A DNA stretch of 64,000 bases from NCBI GenBank assembly GCA_000727475.1, contig KL647308.1, positions 496,001 to 560,000 of the forward strand, given 5' to 3'. This stretch comes from Sarcocystis neurona. Taxonomy: Eukaryota > Apicomplexa > Conoidasida > Eucoccidiorida > Sarcocystidae. The notes under the pieces were generated by a model. That model searched no databases. It saw only the letters and a program-made list of their open reading frames with translations, and was not told the DNA's origin. How positions within the stretch are numbered: position 1 is the stretch's first letter; every line of letters begins with the position of its first letter. Made by a program: the position numbers and the translations under genes. Below are positions 47,100-59,143 of this stretch, piece by piece.

Positions 47100-48320
47100 T
47101 CTCTGTAGTACCATCAAATTGACCTAGGTGTGTACTGACTCGGCTCACTAGTTTGAAGACATGATGCTCCATATTCGTACAGGTGAATTCATTTTAAAGC
47201 ACGTGTGACACAGCAGGAGCAGCAGCCCTCCACACGCTGGCGTGTAGGGCGCCTCGTAGAAATGCGCCTGACTGATTACGCAGCACGCAACAAAGTAGAA
47301 ACTGTCGCAGCAAGATCTCAGAGCATGATTGCATTCCTCATCCGCCCCTCCTGAGCCACAGTGTATCACTCCTATTACGTCGGTGACTTGTCACTCAGTA
47401 CTAAGATGTACAGTGCAAGCTTCAAAATTGGGATGAAGGCTGGTCTCAGTCCGCATCCGCACGACCTACGGTAATTATACGATCCGACATCTTGCAACAC
47501 GTAAAAGTAGCGGTGTTGATAACCTCTCTTCATAAATATGATGCATTTAGATCTCTGACCCGACTGGTGACGGGCACCGCCAAAAGATATAGTTAGCAGA
47601 AAACTTTGCCTTGCCTTTGCGTTGTGTCGCGGTAAATGCAGAGGATGCACGCCTTGGTGAAAACGCCGTTGTCATGTATTCAGACTCAAACGTGACGACC
47701 CGTATACGCTACTGAGACATCTTCACGAGTTACTGAGTTCAACACCTAAGAAACCTGCCGTCTTTGAAGTAGTAGTAGTAGTAGCAGTAGTAGAAGTAGT
47801 AGTACGGGCAACATTCATGCAGAGCCTATTGTAAAAAGTGCATTTTGGTGTGAGGTATAGAAGACATAATTCGTCGAGGTTTCAGGAAGAGGGGGACGGA
47901 CATCACAAAAGGTACATGACATCCCCCCTATAAAGAAGGCTACACTTCCGTGTGCACGTTCTTTTGTTTGTACACAAAAGAATAAGAAAGTTGTAAGTCG
48001 ACGTGTCCTCGACAATAAGGACGCCAGCAGGCAAAGCACCAAAAAAAAGAAGGGAAGAAAGAAAAAAGAAGGAAAGAAAGAAACAAACGCACACGCACAC
48101 ACAAATACACATGCAGATATATATATATATATATATTTATTTATGTATATGCATATATATCGCTAATTTGGTACGTACGCACACGGGAAATAGGCACCTA
48201 CACAAGTTGGCAAACACACACACACTTGTGGCGCTCAAAAGCGCGTACATACTCTTTCACCTGCAGAGCAACGCAGAAAAAATCGGAGGGCTGCAACGTT
48301 TCGACTGTGTGTATGTCGTT
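47100..48320. other. No supported gene; contains several simple repeats
   Basis: The minus strand is open at 47650-47375 and 47369-47148 (Cys-rich), without a consistent chain. Simple repeats are an AGT trinucleotide run at 47768-47804, a purine tract at about 48035-48090, CA repeats, and a TA run at 48117-48165. Confidence 0.35.
48035..48165. repeat. Compound repeat: A/G tract, CA repeats, TA repeats
   Basis: About 55 bases of almost pure A and G are followed by ACAC/ACGC words and then about 30 bases of alternating TA with TTTATTTATG interruptions. One strand is almost entirely purine in the first half. Confidence 0.85.
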
Positions 48321-48330
48321 TTTTCCCTTT

Positions 48331-48792
48331 GAGTGGACATCTGCGCGAGGTTACCAGTACAGGGAACTCGTGTGTACCGTCCACTTAGGTAAAAGGACAT
48401 ACGCCCGTTGCAAAATCGTGGGTTCTTCGTCGAAGTACGTATAAGGAAGCATATTTGGTCATGTGTGCCTCCTTACGTACACCGACACGTACAGGAAGAG
48501 AGGTCAGGAGTACGCACTCTGGATGCACCTTACGAACTTTCTTCTACTGCGTTTCGCTGTTTTGTTAGCAAGCAGTTGGCGACGCGTTACACTTAGATCG
48601 ATGCATGCGCTAGAAGAGCGGTCAAGCCATCAGGACGTTTTACTGCAGTGTCGTCCGAAAGTAGTTCAGTGGAAACGACGGTCTGTCAAAATGCTCCGTC
48701 TCCGAATACGAAGGTCCCCGCGAAAGGAGGGAGTGCAGCACATGGGGGAGCAGCTCGCCACAAAATCTGCTTCAAATGCACGACGTAGTGAC
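48331..48792 (+). CDS. Candidate terminal exon(s), unknown function
   Basis: From about 48610 one plus-strand frame runs to TAG at 48790-48792 and encodes a Ser/Thr/Val-rich, coccidian-looking C-terminus (VSSESSSVETTVCQNAPSP, ending KICFKCTT). An upstream segment at about 48331-48391 follows a pyrimidine-rich GAG acceptor and ends at a GTAAAA donor. A competing plus-strand frame is open for 165 codons over the same DNA with an Arg-rich product. No family was recognised and the exon chain is incomplete. Confidence 0.25.
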
Positions 48793-49572
48793 GAAGTCCG
48801 CCTCACGCGTACCCTCAAACCGATATCTGGTTGGCCGGTGGCCGTTCGGCCTGGTGTGCGGGTCCTGAGAGTTGTGCGCGTGTTTGTGTTTTCACACATG
48901 GGAATCACAGGCGTAGTGTGTCCGAACCTGACTTCACCCTACGCTCTCTCTCTACGGTAGCTATACCCGTTTTTGTATGTGTATACATACACATATGTGT
49001 ATCGGGGAAACAGGAAGACGAATACACGCCCTCATGCCAGTAGGTAGGCATCTGCGACGTACAGATGTATGCGTATGCGTAGGCGTACGTATGTACTCAC
49101 AAGCGTACATTCAACAGCAGAGAGATGTTGCGTGCGGCGGGCGTGCTAAAACAGTTCAACTCCCACTTTTGCATGAATCTAGCCCACACCCACATCAGGG
49201 ATTACTTTCGTACTTAGTTGACCCGGTTGTAGGGCTCTCGTTTACACTGCGAATACGCGTACAATACTCTTGAGCTCAAGTCTACTATTTGGTCGCCTCC
49301 TACACGTCTAATGTTTGATCACCTCGTACGTCTGATTTACGCCGCTGCCGTACAGCTGTGAAGGTTTCATGCATTTGGCAGGGAATAAACAGATGACGTT
49401 TGCTTGGCAAGCGTTAAATTCGCGTTGTTCTGTCTTCGCCATAGGTGCTGTCACAGCCACGAGTCCTGGATATATCTGTTGAACACATGTTTTGTGTGTG
49501 CATATATATACATAACTACACATATGTATACCGGTGGAATTCAAACACATCGCGCACTGTCTTGAGGCGGAA

Positions 49573-50262
49573 TCACTGGGTACACGCCTGCGTGAGCGCG
49601 TTGCGTTCTGCGACGTGTTGTCGTTGTGGTGTATCGTGCTTTTCGATGAATATAGTTCTTCCCGTGAGTTTTGTACATGTAGCAGACCAACCGTAGGGAT
49701 ACCTTTGCAAGGAAGTTCGCAAAGGTCCTTTGACTGTGTAGGTGAGATGACAGTAATAGTGCTGAGTCCTAGCGACCGAATGAGAGAAAGCACTTTTGAC
49801 CGAGGAACGCGTGCAGGAAGGCCCTCCCGGTTTCAGTTGTATTTGCTCTGGCTGGTATACGAACCGGCCTGCTCGCACTGCACTGACTGCGATAGCACTT
49901 TGCACGTGTGGAACGCTTGCACAATATACTCCACCATTGAGATCCGTCGTAGCGTGCAGATTCGTCGGCGAGTGCTGAATGCGAGCTGACCCGCAGCTAA
50001 CAATGGCAGATCTCATGAATTTTTGAAAATGTTCACTGTTCATTTTAAGGTCGTAAGCCTTTAGCTGTGAGCCTACGCAGAGTAAATGGCTAACGGCGTA
50101 ACGCGCTTTATCTGTCTTTTCCAGTGGGTAGAGTTCCACAACACGTGTCGTAGCACAAGTTGGACCGCGTAGAGTCACAGTTAAACGACACGACGGGCTG
50201 TTCTCTTCGAAAGAATGTTTGTGAATGATAGACCCAATACCATATTCCAGTGGCCATTCCAC
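49573..50262 (-). CDS. Candidate coding region, about 230 codons open; weak ATG5-like resemblance
   Basis: This minus-strand frame is open for 229 codons, long for chance, although no ATG lies at its start. The first part reads EWPLEYGIGSII, RLTVTLRGP and, after about 35 residues, VSHLLCVGSQLKAYD. The order Trp-hydrophobic-Tyr-x-Ile-Gly, then Leu-Thr-Val, then a helix with Gly/Ser-Gln loosely follows the central part of autophagy protein ATG5 (W-x-x-P-I-G-V-L-x-D, then LTVHF, then the KEA helix). The key Pro and Asp are absent, and there is little room upstream for the ATG5 N-terminal domain before the neighbouring gene. I treat the resemblance as a hypothesis only. The plus strand is also open over 49534-49989. 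Confidence 0.25.
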   Translation of the reverse strand: MEWPLEYGIGSIIHKHSFEENSPSCRLTVTLRGPTCATTRVVELYPLEKTDKARYAVSHLLCVGSQLKAYDLKMNSEHFQKFMRSAIVSCGSARIQHSPTNLHATTDLNGGVYCASVPHVQSAIAVSAVRAGRFVYQPEQIQLKPGGPSCTRSSVKSAFSHSVARTQHYYCHLTYTVKGPLRTSLQRYPYGWSATCTKLTGRTIFIEKHDTPQRQHVAERNALTQACTQ

Positions 50263-50408
50263 GTGTACTCTGCTTACCAGCAGCCGAGAGTGGGAACCAG
50301 CGGGAACTCACGCCATCGGATGCTCGTTCGCGGCACTTCGCACGGAGGTACTGAGCAACATACGTCAGCGATTAAGCAACAAAACGCATCGCGTACTACG
50401 CTCACAGT

Positions 50409-51488
50409 CTAGCTTTCGCCCAGCAGAACTCGTACGAATGGAAGAGGCAGGAGCCCATCGCGCGCACACTTGGCTGCTAGGTGCCACACGCTCTGGGCAA
50501 TATCCCGTTCGATTCTGCGTGCCTCCTCAGCTTCTCTGTACAGAGAGTCCAGCGAAGCTACGTGCTTTGGAGAAGTAATGTCGTTGTGTCCCTCGACTGC
50601 TGCATCCTGTGCTGCCTTCGCTACCCTCAGGTGTTCAGGGGTAGCCACTTCCTCTGCGAGCTCTTGATGGTGGGCTTCTTTCCCTTGAGATGCGAATATC
50701 GCCTTAATTAGTTGCCATCTGCTCTCGGTCACCTGCTTCGCCGCATCGGCCCACTTTAACAGAGTCTGGAAGAATGCCAGAACGTGGGTCTTCTGCCCCC
50801 CTCGTGTGGTGCCCTCCCACCGCTCCTGAATGCTGCTTATGGCATCTTTCAGGAGCACGATAAATTTATCAGTAAGCTCAGTCAGACGGCTTTGCAGTTT
50901 GTGGAGTTCAGCCATCAAGTCCGCTACACGTCTCATGACCTTGGCTACCTTGTCTGCGTTGTCCTTGATGGTCGTCAATAGCTTGAGAATAGAAGAAGCT
51001 TTTTGATTTACCTTGTTCTTCACAGTAGCCAGAGAAACCAGCCTCGTGAGCAAGGACGTGATAAGACTAATGTTTTTTGCTTCTGCTCCCATTTCACGCT
51101 CAGCTACACTTTTATCGGCATCGGTAGCCGTAGCGGTATTTTTACCAAAAGCTGCTCGCGAGTCCTGAAGGCGCTCAACATCTTGGAGCGCTTCAAGAAA
51201 CTCAATTGCTTCTTCTTTTGGCAGTAGGAAAGCACCAGCGCTTTGTTCATTCGTGCTGAAGGCGTTGCGAATGAACGGAACCAGGTCTCGTATAGACTCA
51301 GCCTCCAACAGGGCTTCTTCTTCCGCAAAGTCGTTGTTGTGCAGAAGATACTCGGCAAAAGCGTCTAGTTCTTCCAGAGAAGCTGCGGGATCATCCACTT
51401 GTACTACTGCTGTTCCACCGACAACGGATGCGCCGCCGCCTGTTAGCAGCAGCAGGGCGGGAACTACGCAAAGGAGAGTGGAAGCCAT
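50409..51488 (-). CDS. Secreted, alpha-helical protein, single exon, unknown function
   Basis: An uninterrupted 359-codon frame. ATG at 51488 is chosen because it directly precedes a clear signal peptide (MASTLLCVVPALLLLTGGGA) and is the first ATG in frame. The mature part is acidic then basic, rich in Ala, Glu, Leu and Lys, with almost no Cys and no second membrane span. Heptad-like stretches occur in the middle (NKVNQKASSILKLLTTIKD; ELHKLQSRLTELTDKFIVLL), and near the end DSLYREAEEARRIERD precedes a short hydrophobic C-terminus. It is intronless, unlike RRP12. No family was recognised; secretion to the dense granule, rhoptry, parasitophorous space or oocyst is possible but not shown. The plus-strand shadows are short. 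Confidence 0.72.
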   Translation of the reverse strand: MASTLLCVVPALLLLTGGGASVVGGTAVVQVDDPAASLEELDAFAEYLLHNNDFAEEEALLEAESIRDLVPFIRNAFSTNEQSAGAFLLPKEEAIEFLEALQDVERLQDSRAAFGKNTATATDADKSVAEREMGAEAKNISLITSLLTRLVSLATVKNKVNQKASSILKLLTTIKDNADKVAKVMRRVADLMAELHKLQSRLTELTDKFIVLLKDAISSIQERWEGTTRGGQKTHVLAFFQTLLKWADAAKQVTESRWQLIKAIFASQGKEAHHQELAEEVATPEHLRVAKAAQDAAVEGHNDITSPKHVASLDSLYREAEEARRIERDIAQSVWHLAAKCARDGLLPLPFVRVLLGES

Positions 51489-51499
51489 GCTGGGAAAAG

Positions 51500-54400
51500 T
51501 TACAGGGGCGGACACAGTGCACCCACTAGCCTGTACTTATCTCACCCAGTTTGGCAAGTAAAATTCCTCCAACAGGAGATGCATGCCAGAACAAGGAAGA
51601 ATTAAACTGCCGAACAACAAACACGAGTTGCACTGAGGTCCCGATCGACGCACAACAGAAAGGCGTGCAGAAGTTACTACGAGCACCACGTTGTGCGGGG
51701 CGACGGGGGACGACTCAGAATTTGCACCTAATATGTCAGCCGCCTGAGTGAGGCGGCAAGTAGCCCTGGAAGGTATAATGTGACAGCGTTCGTGTTACAA
51801 TCGTTTCATTGACACACACCGCTCATTCCTTAAACAGTGCTGTGTCTCCATGGAAAACAACACGTGAATGTGCAGCTTGACGATAGCTCATGCACATTTC
51901 ACGAGTACGCTGTATGAAGACACAGACCTTCCAGCGAGTTAGGGACGACAAAAATATGATACCAGAATATCATACTTTGCGTCACTGGTAAGCGATGCTG
52001 ATACGCGTAGAGTCTTCCATAGCAGAAGCCGAGTTCAACGTCTTTCTCTCCCCAGTGCGCTTCACACCTAAGCGCACGCAACCGTCGGCGATGCTACTAC
52101 GCATGTGACTGTTTAGAGACGAATACATGCGTGTAGAGCCAAGCATGGGTCCCTCCGATAAAGTGTCAAGCACGTGACTGTGTAGAGACGGAGAGAAGCT
52201 TTAATGTACTGCTTCCCCTCCCCGCACATACGCATGTATACACATGAATGTCTGCCAGTGAGCACGTGAGTCCTTGTGAACATACTATCTGAAGACGTCG
52301 TTGCTCACAGACGCATAACAAAAGCGTTCCACACACCAAGGGGTTGAAGCGGGGAAATATGTTTCATTTACGCGCTTTAGCCAACAGCCCCTTGTGCCAC
52401 TTGAGGAGACGAAATGAACTGATATGCTTCTTTGTGCGCGCCCCGCCAATGCAGATGCAGAACGGTGATAAGCAATATCAATGAGCTCGCTCTCTTGCAC
52501 TGGGGTGAGACATGAGCAGGCGCAGAACTTTCTCTGCGTCTGCAGACTGCATGTTTGTGCTTGGCGGGGGGTGTGTTTTCAGTCGATCTGTTCGGGAGAG
52601 CAAACAAATCGGACGTTCTCTAGCATAAACATGTAAGCGCGTGGAGACTGTGTACCCTGAAGGCGCCAAGCAATGCACACAAACGTCATCAGATTGCACT
52701 AGGTCTCAATATCGTTCTGCAGACGTAGAACCTCTTCTACCAGTGACTAGTCACGGAGGACACACACGTGTATGGGCCCGTGCAGAACTTCGTCCCTGTC
52801 TACCATGGACGGTCACGGTTACTGAGCGCTGGAGATCAACCCCGCCTGCATCACCTGGAACATCGCATGTTTTCCGGTGCAGGCCTAAATGGCCGAAGCT
52901 GCGTGGCTTTTCCTGTAGCTGTTGCGAGTTTGGCTCTACTAGAAAACCAGTGACACAAATGTAAGGCCGTGTGACCGTTAAAATATGGGCAAACTTCGTT
53001 TTCCTTTTTACAGCTCCACACCTACCGCGCCGCGTGGTATGTGGCCCCGCCTACGGATGAAGGCCCGGCTCCAAGCTGTACAGCTGCGTGCGGTACCATG
53101 TATCCTTCCCGATTTTTCAGTCTTTAATTTATGCTCAAACTGTGTCAACAAAGGCTAAGAGTTTCTACACTTTGTGTGGGACGATCGACTCGTGCCGTGC
53201 ACAGCGCTACGTCCGCAATTGCAGAGAGCTGAGGCATCGCACCACGCGTAGAAAAAGATGTGCGACTATCGGCTCTCATTATAGACTACTGATCCGCAGT
53301 GTATGCAACTGAATATGGAAGGACTTTTGCAGTCGTGCACTGCCAACTCAGGAGCGTACAACTGGGTACATGTTCAGAGTTCGTACTCTCTTTCCGTCAA
53401 CTTCAGTAAATTACACTGCAGTGAGCATGTCTGTCCGCCCTTAGCTATTCCACAGCGGTACAGCCATTCGTGCTGCAAATGAAGTACAGGGAACCAGGGA
53501 AGCAGTTGTATCTGTCCGCTGGCACCGCAAGGAACGTTGTCAAACCCGACGTGTCAGGTGCAAGAGATTTTACGCAACAGTGCTTCAAGCCGTGCCGGGG
53601 TGCTGGCCGACTGATCTGTGTGGACAAATCACAAATGAAAACCTTTCTTTCAGATAAAACATTCAGTGAGGGTCCTTATAATAGTTGATCCGCTGCTCCT
53701 CAGCGAATAACACTGTGGTTATACATCCCTTCACAAATTTTGTTGCACTACAGCTGATGCGGCTGCATCTTCAATAGACGCACGCTATGGTCCCTCACCG
53801 ATTTCAAAGATTGACAACGCATCATCCCAATAGAGACAACAAAACACTACTCACTTATTCAGTGGCGACTTGACTGCTCTTCAGACGGTGGGAATAGAAA
53901 TACGACGGCTGATGCAGACAACAATACGATATTCAGTAAAGCTTCGTACACACACATTTCTACTGCAGGTGGACGTGTAACAAGCTGCGATGCTGCCTGC
54001 GCGCAGTAGGCAACCCATACTGGGGTAGCGTGCTCGCGCGCTATATCTTGTGTGTTTTCCAACTATCCTGAACCTCCTTCCCTCCCTCGGCTTCATGTGT
54101 GCGAATGGCCCATGTTCTGCGACGCTCAGTGCGCTATTTAAAATTGATCAGATGTATTACGGCGTACACCCAAACTGTATAGGTCCGCCTCCGTAGTAGC
54201 GGCCATCTATCTGCTTACCTGCTGACCGCTGGTAGCTTGCTGCTCTTCATATCAGTTCAGTTGGTGTAAGCCTATGTCTTCCTGTACGCAAACGACTATG
54301 AGCAACACGACACCCCTCTTGTGTCATCAAAAGGTTTCTGCTGCGTAGTCGTGCATGACTGGATGTAGCTACAGGATGTAACTGTCGCTGCCAGACGACG

Positions 54401-54580
54401 CAGCATGCTTCTGACAGGTTACAAGGTGTACATGTGCTCTTTTCACCTGCATTTCTCTACATAGGCATACGCGCACTATTATACGCCCGCTTATTTGTGC
54501 CCTAAACGTGTGCATAAAGCGATGGAAACAGTTGCGTGCAAATATGCATACACAAACAATCCGACGTAAAATAACACACG
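51500..54580. other. No firm gene; several plus-strand coding-like segments
   Basis: The interval 51.5-52.6 kb has frequent stops in all frames. From about 52760 the plus strand shows segments such as 52770-52950 (VYGPVQNFVPVYHGRSRLL), 53125-53240 and 53470-53680 (GKQLYLSAGTARNVVKPDVS). They could be upstream exons of the chain at 54586-55487, but no phase-consistent join was established. Confidence 0.25.
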
Positions 54581-54585
54581 TACAG

Positions 54586-55487
54586 GTCGAGCTTCCATGG
54601 GATGGTCATCTCCAGTTTTCTGCTGACGAACTGGGTGGACACAGAGTTACCTCCATGGCAAGAGATGCCGCACGTGTACGCTTGCATGCCATTTCCACTG
54701 CTGACTGGCCACTGCAACAGGTAGCCATCGTCCTTTACGCCCATCCGTGTACTTAGCGAACACCAGGAGCGCTTTTACCCTTCATTCGTTACCACATGAA
54801 TGAGAAGGGACAAAATACAAAGCAGGCGGCGTGGAAGGGAAGTGCACGTAGACTGCAGAGCGTATTTGTGCGCAGCACATATAAATGCGCGTTTGTGACG
54901 TCAACGGCAAGAGTGCAGATGCAGCGGGTCTTCACAAACGACTGTTGCGCGCTCGCAATGCCCGACTGCAGAAGTGCTCTTGCTCGGAACTTCTCTGAGG
55001 GGAAAAAATAGTCAACGTCGAGTCTTCACAGCTTATTCGTGCTTCCCCCGAAAGAAAGTAAGCAAATGCCATGTACAAAGCGGTGTTGCGCGCAAGAGCG
55101 CACCGCTCAAACCGAAAGAATACCGCAGTCAGGTCTGGAACGTGAAGTGACCTGCCTCCACCTAGAAGGGCAAATGGGGAGCCTGCCGAGAACAGGTGCT
55201 GCAGTGATAATGGGTAGGTATCCTTCCCCCCAGACGCATTCAAATGGGAAAGCACATTTCAGATACACGTTATAGTTTTGAGGAATCCTGTGTAGGAGTA
55301 GTGATTCTAGATCCACTACTGTTGCCCGGTCTGGTTTGGGTGAGTACACTTCCGCTTATATGTGCAACTGACTCCCTTATTGCAGACACAGTCTGTGTCA
55401 CGTTACGGCTTTCATCTAGACTTCTGTTCATTACCTACGAGCGGTGACGGGCACACTGTGCTTCCCAAATCTACCCACTTAAAGTAG
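54586..55487 (+). CDS. Candidate 3' part of a multi-exon gene, unknown function
   Basis: Four exons join cleanly: 54586-54720, 55129-55213, 55302-55339 and 55386-55487, with GT-AG introns and phases 0, 1, 0. Donors are GTAGCC, GTAGGT and GTGAGT; acceptors are TACAG, CCGCAG, AGTAG and TTGCAG. The product ends at TAG and reads, among others, LPWDGHLQFSADELGGH, SMARDAARVRLHAISTADWP, VTCLHLEGQMGSLPRTGAAV, ILDPLLLPGLVWTQ and SRYGFHLDFCSLPTSGDGH. The composition is that of an ordinary folded protein without homopolymer bias. No start exon was found and I do not recognise the family. Alternative frames in the second and fourth exons are also open, which lowers certainty. Confidence 0.4.
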
Positions 55488-55778
55488 ATGAACGTGTAAT
55501 GCCATTCAGCTACTGAAACGGTGCCGCTAGTGTGCACTCCAAATTTTGGTTGACAGGAGACACAAAAATTCAGACTCGACTTGCCTTCAGAACTGAAGGT
55601 CATGATCGGATCAGCGAAGAGTTTAGCGAGAATGGATAGCACGACTGGAGTACTGCCGACTGCTTACACTTTCACACAATCACTAGCGAGATGAGATTCC
55701 CATACACGCTTGCACGTACAATTGCCCTTTTACTGGTGTCTAATTGCTGTGCGCTCTGTCCTGGTTCCTCTCATTGAG

Positions 55779-55959
55779 GATCAAAAGACCCATGAGCACT
55801 CTGAATGCGCCGCTCGAGGTGCGCCGCAGATTAGCTATTACCGTCCTACTTACGTGGACGGTCACGCTGGGATACGGGGACCTTTCGAGAATTCTATGAC
55901 GAAGTGTATGCCTGAGCGCGTCGTTGCGCAAGTAGGGCGATTATTGTGTACTGAGGGGG
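55779..55959 (+). CDS. Candidate internal exon, unknown function
   Basis: An excellent pyrimidine-rich acceptor (CTCTCATTGAG) opens a 60-codon segment that ends at a consensus GTAAGT donor in phase 1. The peptide contains DQKTHEHSECAARGAPQISY and PTYVDGHAGIRGPFENSMTK. A phase-matched acceptor near 56205 would lead to a basic C-terminus ending PQPLLL at 56304. It could begin a separate gene after the stop at 55487. No family was recognised. Confidence 0.3.
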
Positions 55960-56309
55960 GTAAGTAGAGTGCTTCATGGAGAAGCTCCAGCTCGCACTCG
56001 TGTGTCAGCAGCGGCTGAGCGAGCGGTGCTTACAAACGTACACCTCTCTACGCATTTCCATGGTATGGAGGGCGGCGAATGGAAAGCACTTCGGCACACG
56101 TCAAAGGAAAAGAGTGACTGTATTAGAAGACATCACCGGGAGCATCGGAAGCGACGCCAGCACCAGCATGAGCAGAAGCCGCAGCAATACCAGCGCCGCT
56201 GTTCTGCAGTGACCAAGCCTGGTGTGGAGAAACGCTTTTTCGCAGCGCATTCGATTGCGAGCCGCCGCACAAAACGAACGCCGCCGCAGCCGCTGCTCCT
56301 ATAGTGGGT

Positions 56310-59143
56310 GCTTTCCTGGGCAGCAGCGGATGAAGTCAGACACAGTAGAGTGACCAGCAAACAATGACAAGCCACAACAGCAGGCGCAGCGGTGTCAGCA
56401 ACAGCAGCAGCCACAGCCCGACCAACAGCCGCTGCAGGACGAGAGCAACAGTAGCAGTGGTAGCCGCCGCAACACTAGCAGCCCTGCTACGGGGACACCA
56501 AGGGCGGCGGCACGTACCGGCCGCCGGAACGACACGAGCACTACGCGCTGCGCAACTACCTTTGACGCTTCAAGATGAACATACAGTGCAATGGTACAAG
56601 CAACACATGACAATACTGTCGTGTATCGGACGAGCCTGGAATTCCTTCAGTCCTTCCAGACTACTTCCGCAACGTGGAATGGTACGAAAGACGGCGAATC
56701 GTTGATGTCTTCGGATCTACATGTATCCTCCGTGACTCTCATGCGTAGCATGTCTTGACGCTCGCTGTTAAGATGCTCGCGGATGCGCGACTGCTGCTAG
56801 CCACCGGCGAGGAGGAGTTCCAATCAGCAGCTTGCTCATTCATCTGTTTCACCGTCCGTCATCTGCGACCAAAGCTCTGTGGGGCGTGCTTCGGTTGTGT
56901 TTCCGTATTTCTTGGTGCTGGTTCGCAGTTGCGGCTGATGTGGCGAATCGGCTACTGCGCGTCATACAGCTGTCGCCTGCGCCGCGACTGCTAACAGTGC
57001 TCGTGCTGCCGTTGCTCCGGTTACGCCTTTGCTCAGCATATCTCTTCAGTACACCTGCTCGTTCTGCGCATCCGCTGGTTCTGCTGGTGCTCTGATGCTG
57101 TGTGCGGCTGTCACATTCAACTAGGAAATAGCAACATGAGCGTAGTTGAAAGCGTACACTAGCAGGAGCCTGGGCTTTCCACTTCATCGTCCACACACTG
57201 TTTGTTGCATAGAATTCTCTACACATTCTATGAATCTGCAACGCGACCAGATCCGTGAGGGGTGAGGACCTCGTTTGGCTTCTGAAGACGTTACACACCT
57301 ACCGCGTTATCTGGCAGAGTTCGCAACCTCGTCTCTGCCGTGATACAGCTAGTAACGCAGAGGGACTTCGCAGGAGGTACACAACAATGTGACGCCAAAA
57401 CGATCGATACACTTGTTCCCAGGCCATCGGGGGTACGCATCTGTAGTTCTACAGCCAAAGCGGAGCGGAATACGTCTGGTGCAATGAGTTGCGTATGTGG
57501 CCTTGCGCAACTATCTAAATATGCATAAACATGTATGTATTCGTACTGATATGCTACAGCAACCGAAGGCGCTTGTATGCCGTTGCACTGTTGCGTGTAA
57601 ACGTCGGCGCTCTGTCATATGGGTACCCGTACAGATTGGTGCGCCAGTTTGGTTTGCCGTACGATTTCCTGCTGTCGGATACCGGGCGGTAGTATGCAGA
57701 AATGGCAGCTCGTACATTTACGTGAGTATGCAGATCTATTTTCTCTTGTGGGCTTTTCTTCAATCGCCTGCCTCCACGTGGATAGAAATGTTCTTTTTTT
57801 GACATGGTTGGGTACACTTATAATCTACCTTCCTTCTGTTATTGTCAATTGCGCCCTAAAAATTTAACATAGAAATAAAATGCAAGAGAGTCTGACGCTT
57901 GGACTATTACGCATTGATCCAACCTGGCGTCCTTCAAATTTTTCATCTGACAAAATTGCTCTGAGCGCCCTTACACATTCCATGCAATGAGCAGATCCGT
58001 CCACCGACACCATTTTATGTCCCGCGACTGTCAAATGCCGAAACCTTGTAGCTGTCAAACAGATCTAGTACTTACCGGTCCACGCCACAACAGCCACTCC
58101 GCACACAACTGCGAAAGAATAGACGTCGTCACTTTTAGATTCTTTAGGGGTTGCTACGCCAAACATGCTCGGGGGTTCACAGAAAACGCAGCTCCGGTTT
58201 ATCACGTATGAACGGGGTGTGACACAGCGTGGCTGCTAGTTGCCTCCCATCCATGCATCGATTTCTTTTTCAGAAATAGCTACTTCTATGTATGCATCTT
58301 CGGTTACTCAACGACAGGTGATGCAGTCGATATTCACCTGACTTCTGAAGATGCACATTATATTTGTAAAATATGGCAATTTATATATAGTAGACGAATA
58401 ATAGCTGCGACTGGGAATTCTGAGTGTTGTTTCGTCGAAACAGAATACGATCTTGTGTCTGGAGCACATCTAGGAAGAGGCATCACATGTCGTGCCCCTC
58501 AAAGCCGCAGGGAGACCTTTTTCGCAGCGGTAGAATTCATCATGCCCTTCTGAGGGGGTCAGGATGTGAACAGAACCTGATCTTTCACGGCGTTGTGGTA
58601 TACGTGTGAGTGTGCGTATAGGCGTCTTTGCAGAGGGCTGCATGAATTGAGGGACTTCCTCGTAAACGCTTTTCGTCGTACACGTTAAAAGACCCCGAAG
58701 AACGTTTAGCCGACACTTTCTCTCTATTCAAATAAAATACAATGGCGCGCTTTGCTCTCACGTAAATACGTCAAGGTGAGGTCTCTTTTTGCGTGCGCGC
58801 GGCTTGCCCACGCAGATAGTCGTAAATACGTAGAGCTGAATGCGCTGCGAAATTTCACGGTAGTCGGATAGCTTCCGTATTCATGTGTAACATTAAAGCC
58901 CAGGAAAGTGCCCTACGTAGAAGAACATTCTACCCTGAGATACATGCAAAACTTTTGGTTATCTATTGTATTTGCAAGTCACCTTTTTCCGTGATCTGTC
59001 CTGTAGGTGTACACGTTTCTGGTAAAACTGAAATGTTACACTCTCCTAGTCACATCTAACGTGGCTACATAAATACGGCTTCGCCCCGGCAGGGAATTTG
59101 TTTTTTTCAGCTGTAACCGAGCGAACCATCTACCTGAAGGAAA
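56310..59143. other. No supported gene; CAG-rich segment and scattered coding-like pieces
   Basis: The stretch 56340-56580 is interrupted CAG DNA, open in two plus-strand frames (Ser/Arg-rich or Gln/Pro-rich). 57350-57513 on the plus strand ends at a GTATGT donor. On the minus strand, 58058-57927 (containing HKMVSVDGSAHCMECVRALR) ends at a GTTGGA donor, and 57715-57557 is open in two frames. From 58.2 to 59.1 kb stops are frequent in all frames and the sequence is AT-richer. This last part should hold the promoter and 5' UTR of the long gene at 59144. Confidence 0.3.
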
